Of a stretch of 64,000 bases of DNA, positions 61,504 through 64,000 are shown one piece after another. How positions within the stretch are numbered: the first letter of the stretch is position 1; each line of letters begins with the position of its first letter. The notes beneath the pieces are model-generated. The model did not search any database, was not told the DNA's origin, and was given only the letters and a program-made list of their open reading frames with translations. The position numbers were made by a program, and so were the translations under genes. The stretch is from positions 124,001 to 188,000 of the forward strand of contig NZ_LGLV01000005.1 of assembly GCF_001687365.1 (NCBI RefSeq), given 5' to 3'. Source of the stretch: Pararhizobium polonicum. GTDB taxonomy: Bacteria > Pseudomonadota > Alphaproteobacteria > Rhizobiales > Rhizobiaceae.

Positions 61504-63576
61504 TCAGCGGCCCATGCGCAGATCGTGGACGATATCGGCCGTCTGCCCGAGCCGGGACTTGTAGACCTGATAGTTCTCCATTACCCGCTGCACATAGTTG
61601 CGGGTTTCGGCGAAGGGAATGCGCTCGATCCAGTCGACGACGTCGTCGATCGATTTGCCGCGCGGATCGCCGTAGCGGTTGATCCAGTCCGGCACGCGGC
61701 GGGGGCCGGCATTGTAGGCGACGAAGGTGAGGATATAGGAGCCGCCGAAATCGTCGATCTGTTCGCCGAGATAGTGCGCGCCCAGCGTGGCATTGTAGGC
61801 GGTATCGGTCGTCAGCCGTTCCTGGGAATAGGCAAGGCCGTGGCGTCCGGCGACCCCTTTGGCCGTACCGGGAAGAATCTGCAGCAGCCCGCGCGCATTC
61901 GCAGGCGAGATGGCAGCCGGGTTGAAGGCGCTTTCTTGGCGGGCGATGGCATAGGCCAGCGCCTTGCCGGAACCGCTGATATTGGCGCTTGCCGGAATGA
62001 CGCCGATCGGGAAGGCGAGGGCCGCCACATCGATGCCGCGGCCGAAGGCAATCTTGCCGATCTGCAGCGACAGCTGGTGGCCTCCGGTCTTTTCCGCCCG
62101 CGCCGACAGCATGGCAAGCTCTCCGGGGCTCGTCATCTCCTCGGCAAGTGCCCGGTAGAGGCTGTCTGCCCGCCAGCCATGCCCGGCATCTTCCAGACGC
62201 GCAATGGCGCGGACCGCCTCGCGATTATCGAAGCGTGTCCGGTCGTCGGCCGTCGGCGATGGGTAGGTGACATTCAGGCCCGTGCGGCCAAGCTTGGCCG
62301 CTGCAAGCTGGCCATAGAATGTGCCGGGAAGGGCCGCAGCCTTGGTGAAATACTCGGTCGCGTTGCCGGGGGCACCGGCTTCGGCGGCGCGGCCCATCCA
62401 GTACCAGGCGCGCGAAACCGAAATCGGCCTGTTGGACGCCTTCAGGATGCGCTGAAAGTGCTGCGCGGCAGCCGGCGCGTCTTCAAGTCCGCGCAAGGCA
62501 AACCAGCCGGCATGGAATTCCGCATCGACGATATCGGCCGGGTCGGACGCGACATGGTTGGCCGCAATCGTATAGGCAGCCTTGAACTTGCCCCGGTCCA
62601 GCAATCCCCGGCTGATGATCCGTTGTTCCACCCACCATTCGCCGGTGTTGACGAGTGCATCCTTGTCTTTCGGCAGATTGGCCAGCAGCGCGGCCGCCTC
62701 TTCGTATTTCTCCTGCTTGCGCAGATACTCGATGCGGATGAACAGGTAGGCCGGTTTGCTGTGCCAGGAGGGATCGACGGCAGCGATCAGCGCTTCCGCA
62801 TTGCCGGCTTTTTTCGCGACCGCGACCCACGCCCGGTAAAGCGACTGGGCCTTGCCGAGATCGGCAAAGCGCGCGGCCTGATCCAGACGGCTGCGATAGA
62901 GCAGCATTTCCATGCGGCGCTGATGGTCGGCGGTGGTCAAGAGGTCCGGAAATTCGGCGAGGATTTTGGTTTCGGTGTCCTTGTCGAGGGTGTCTTTCAC
63001 CCAGAGGCCACGCAGCAGTTTGCCCGCTGTGGCCTTGTCTCCGTTCGCCTGCAAGGCGCGGGCAAGGATAATGGTGCCTTCGGGTGTTTCCGGCCGTGTG
63101 GTTCCGAAAGCCGATAGAATGTCGGCGGCCGGTGGGTTTTCGCGATACAGGGCGCGTTCCGAATTGGCGCGCAGCGCGCCAAGGCCCGGCCAGCCCTTCA
63201 GTTCCTGCTGGGCGCTGGCGATCTCGTAGGAGGGCACGCCCTTCTGCCCGGAAACGGCAATGGCCCAGGTGAGGATATGGCGGTCGAGCGTGCCTTTGGT
63301 CATGGTGTCGCGCACCGCAATGGCCTTCCCGGCATCCTTGTTGGAAAGCGCATCCAGCCCGGTCTTGAGGTCCGAATTGATCGGCACGACGGCGGTGGCG
63401 GAGACGATCGAGCCGGTGACTTCAGGGGAGGGCGACCTGTCCGTTTTTGCCAGCGTCTGCGGCTTGAACCGGGGGAGCGGAATCGGGGTGTCCTGCGCGA
63501 CGGCGGCAAACGACGACAGCAGCACCGCCGACGCGCCAAGAACCGCGATCATCCGGCGAGAGATATGTCCACGCAT
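61504..63576 (-). CDS. slt: Soluble lytic murein transglycosylase (Slt70-like)
   Basis: ATG 63576 gives 690 residues with an export signal (SRRMIAVLGASAVLLSSFAA). A long alpha-helical superhelix follows and then the SLT domain at about 530-670. Its motifs are IARQESAFNPAAISPANARG (catalytic Glu), LLQILPGTAK and LGAHYLGEQID, ending with FVAYNAGPRRVPDWINRYGD. It cuts the MurNAc-GlcNAc bond in peptidoglycan. The following divergent gene is dapA, which supplies the diaminopimelate for that polymer; the pairing is usual in rhizobia. Confidence 0.93.
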   Translation of the reverse strand: MRGHISRRMIAVLGASAVLLSSFAAVAQDTPIPLPRFKPQTLAKTDRSPSPEVTGSIVSATAVVPINSDLKTGLDALSNKDAGKAIAVRDTMTKGTLDRHILTWAIAVSGQKGVPSYEIASAQQELKGWPGLGALRANSERALYRENPPAADILSAFGTTRPETPEGTIILARALQANGDKATAGKLLRGLWVKDTLDKDTETKILAEFPDLLTTADHQRRMEMLLYRSRLDQAARFADLGKAQSLYRAWVAVAKKAGNAEALIAAVDPSWHSKPAYLFIRIEYLRKQEKYEEAAALLANLPKDKDALVNTGEWWVEQRIISRGLLDRGKFKAAYTIAANHVASDPADIVDAEFHAGWFALRGLEDAPAAAQHFQRILKASNRPISVSRAWYWMGRAAEAGAPGNATEYFTKAAALPGTFYGQLAAAKLGRTGLNVTYPSPTADDRTRFDNREAVRAIARLEDAGHGWRADSLYRALAEEMTSPGELAMLSARAEKTGGHQLSLQIGKIAFGRGIDVAALAFPIGVIPASANISGSGKALAYAIARQESAFNPAAISPANARGLLQILPGTAKGVAGRHGLAYSQERLTTDTAYNATLGAHYLGEQIDDFGGSYILTFVAYNAGPRRVPDWINRYGDPRGKSIDDVVDWIERIPFAETRNYVQRVMENYQVYKSRLGQTADIVHDLRMGR

Positions 63577-63877
63577 CAAGAACCCCACGCTTCCCCGTGC
63601 CAGTGCCTCATTTGGCGATGCAATTGTTAACGAAAGGTTACCCGTTTCCATTCAATCCCATAAATATCGGCGCGTCCACGCCGGCGGATGGTTTCGCCCC
63701 GAAATGCATGAAACGCCGCTGATGCCGGAGGATTACACGGAAACCGGCGATGAATGGCGCGATAGAGTGCTTGCCGCAGGCACCTCACATGATTATGGTG
63801 CGCCAGTTTTCTAACCATGAAATGCGGCCAAAGCGTGGGTTGGTTTCTAGCTTCCCGGGCGCCGTCAGGAGTCGTGC
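63577..63877. other. Divergent region between slt and dapA
   Basis: These 301 bases include an AT-rich tract near 63600-63665 (CAATTGTTAACGAAAGG), likely the slt and dapA promoters. An AGGAG ribosome-binding site ends it on the plus strand. A plus-strand open frame through the region is only the shadow of slt extended across the gap. Confidence 0.45.
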
Positions 63878-64000
63878 ATGTTCAAGGGATCCATTCCCGC
63901 TCTCATCACCCCGTTCACCGCTTCCGGAGCCGTGGATACGGATAGTTTTGCCGCCTATGTCGAATGGCAGATCAGCGAAGGCAGCCACGGCCTCGTGCCG
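63878..64000 (+). CDS. dapA: 4-hydroxy-tetrahydrodipicolinate synthase, N-terminal part (cut by window edge)
   Basis: ATG 63878 follows AGGAG and reads [20 protein letters not shown], then [15 protein letters not shown]. This is the standard DapA N-terminus, a TIM-barrel first strand with the ALITPF motif. The enzyme condenses pyruvate with aspartate semialdehyde for lysine and diaminopimelate synthesis. Only 41 residues are in the window, so the active-site lysine is not visible. Confidence 0.93.
   Translation, partial: MFKGSIPALITPFTASGAVDTDSFAAYVEWQISEGSHGLVP

Noticed and set aside
1..64000. CRISPR array, rRNA operon or complete insertion sequence
   Set aside because: Read for regularly spaced repeats, rRNA-like cores and transposase motifs with terminal repeats; none was found.

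Overview
The window reads as one chromosomal stretch of a member of the Rhizobiaceae (Rhizobium/Agrobacterium/Sinorhizobium relatives). The evidence is high GC, a FeuN-FeuP-FeuQ regulatory trio, two RopA/Omp2-type porins, a degP - response regulator - histidine kinase - glnE - PAS kinase - pepN run, an slt-dapA pair and a gene-transfer-agent-type tail cluster. It is mostly core genome; species cannot be fixed from the sequence alone.

Layout. (1) Bases 1-9.4 kb hold the tail half of a gene transfer agent (GTA)-type phage cluster in RcGTA order: head-tail connector (cut by the window edge), tail terminator, major tail protein, two tail-assembly chaperones, a very short tape measure, distal tail protein, hub, NlpC/P60 peptidase, a 1280-aa TIM-barrel tip protein and a holin-like small protein. 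An unrelated minus-strand gene (2270-2989) sits inside it. (2) 9.5-12.7 kb: feuN, feuP, feuQ and a lipoprotein. (3) 12.8-16.9 kb: ccmI-ccmE-ccmF-ccmH for cytochrome c maturation, followed by a convergent vapBC module. (4) 17.6-29.7 kb: degP, a two-component pair, glnE, a PAS histidine kinase and aminopeptidase N. (5) 30-35.5 kb: two transporters, small basic proteins, an unusual uracil-DNA glycosylase and an Hsp70-like protein. (6) 35.9-43 kb: ETF-ubiquinone oxidoreductase with an orphan gene translationally coupled to it, an L,D-transpeptidase, DoxX, a medium-chain reductase with a divergent HxlR regulator, and a lipid kinase. (7) 42.2-47.3 kb: envelope glycosyltransferases (GT39 and GT2) divergent from a flippase-like membrane protein, then AMP nucleosidase. 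(8) 47.4-55 kb: small secreted proteins, a Sel1 protein, an aminotransferase, two paralogous PilZ-like proteins, and a caspase-like/Sel1 protein. (9) 55.2-64 kb: tRNA-Ser(GCU), a secreted esterase, tandem porins, an alpha/beta hydrolase, a lytic transglycosylase and the start of dapA.

Five real-looking genes shorter than 60 codons were found by reading the gaps (32678-32824, 32890-33066, 47813-47986, 47998-48171, 54799-54978). Several perfect inverted repeats look like operators, and a 12-bp ACGT-containing element occurs upstream of both the ETF oxidoreductase and a DUF2147-type gene. I see no CRISPR array, no rRNA and no complete insertion sequence.

No clear new multi-gene defence or biosynthetic system is visible. 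The most unusual items are: the foreign gene and the in-frame palindromic repeat inside the GTA cluster; the glycosylase that retains only two of the four iron-sulfur cysteines; the caspase-Sel1-peptidoglycan-binding fusion; and two strongly structured intergenic regions (39.57-39.71 kb and 49.33-49.49 kb).
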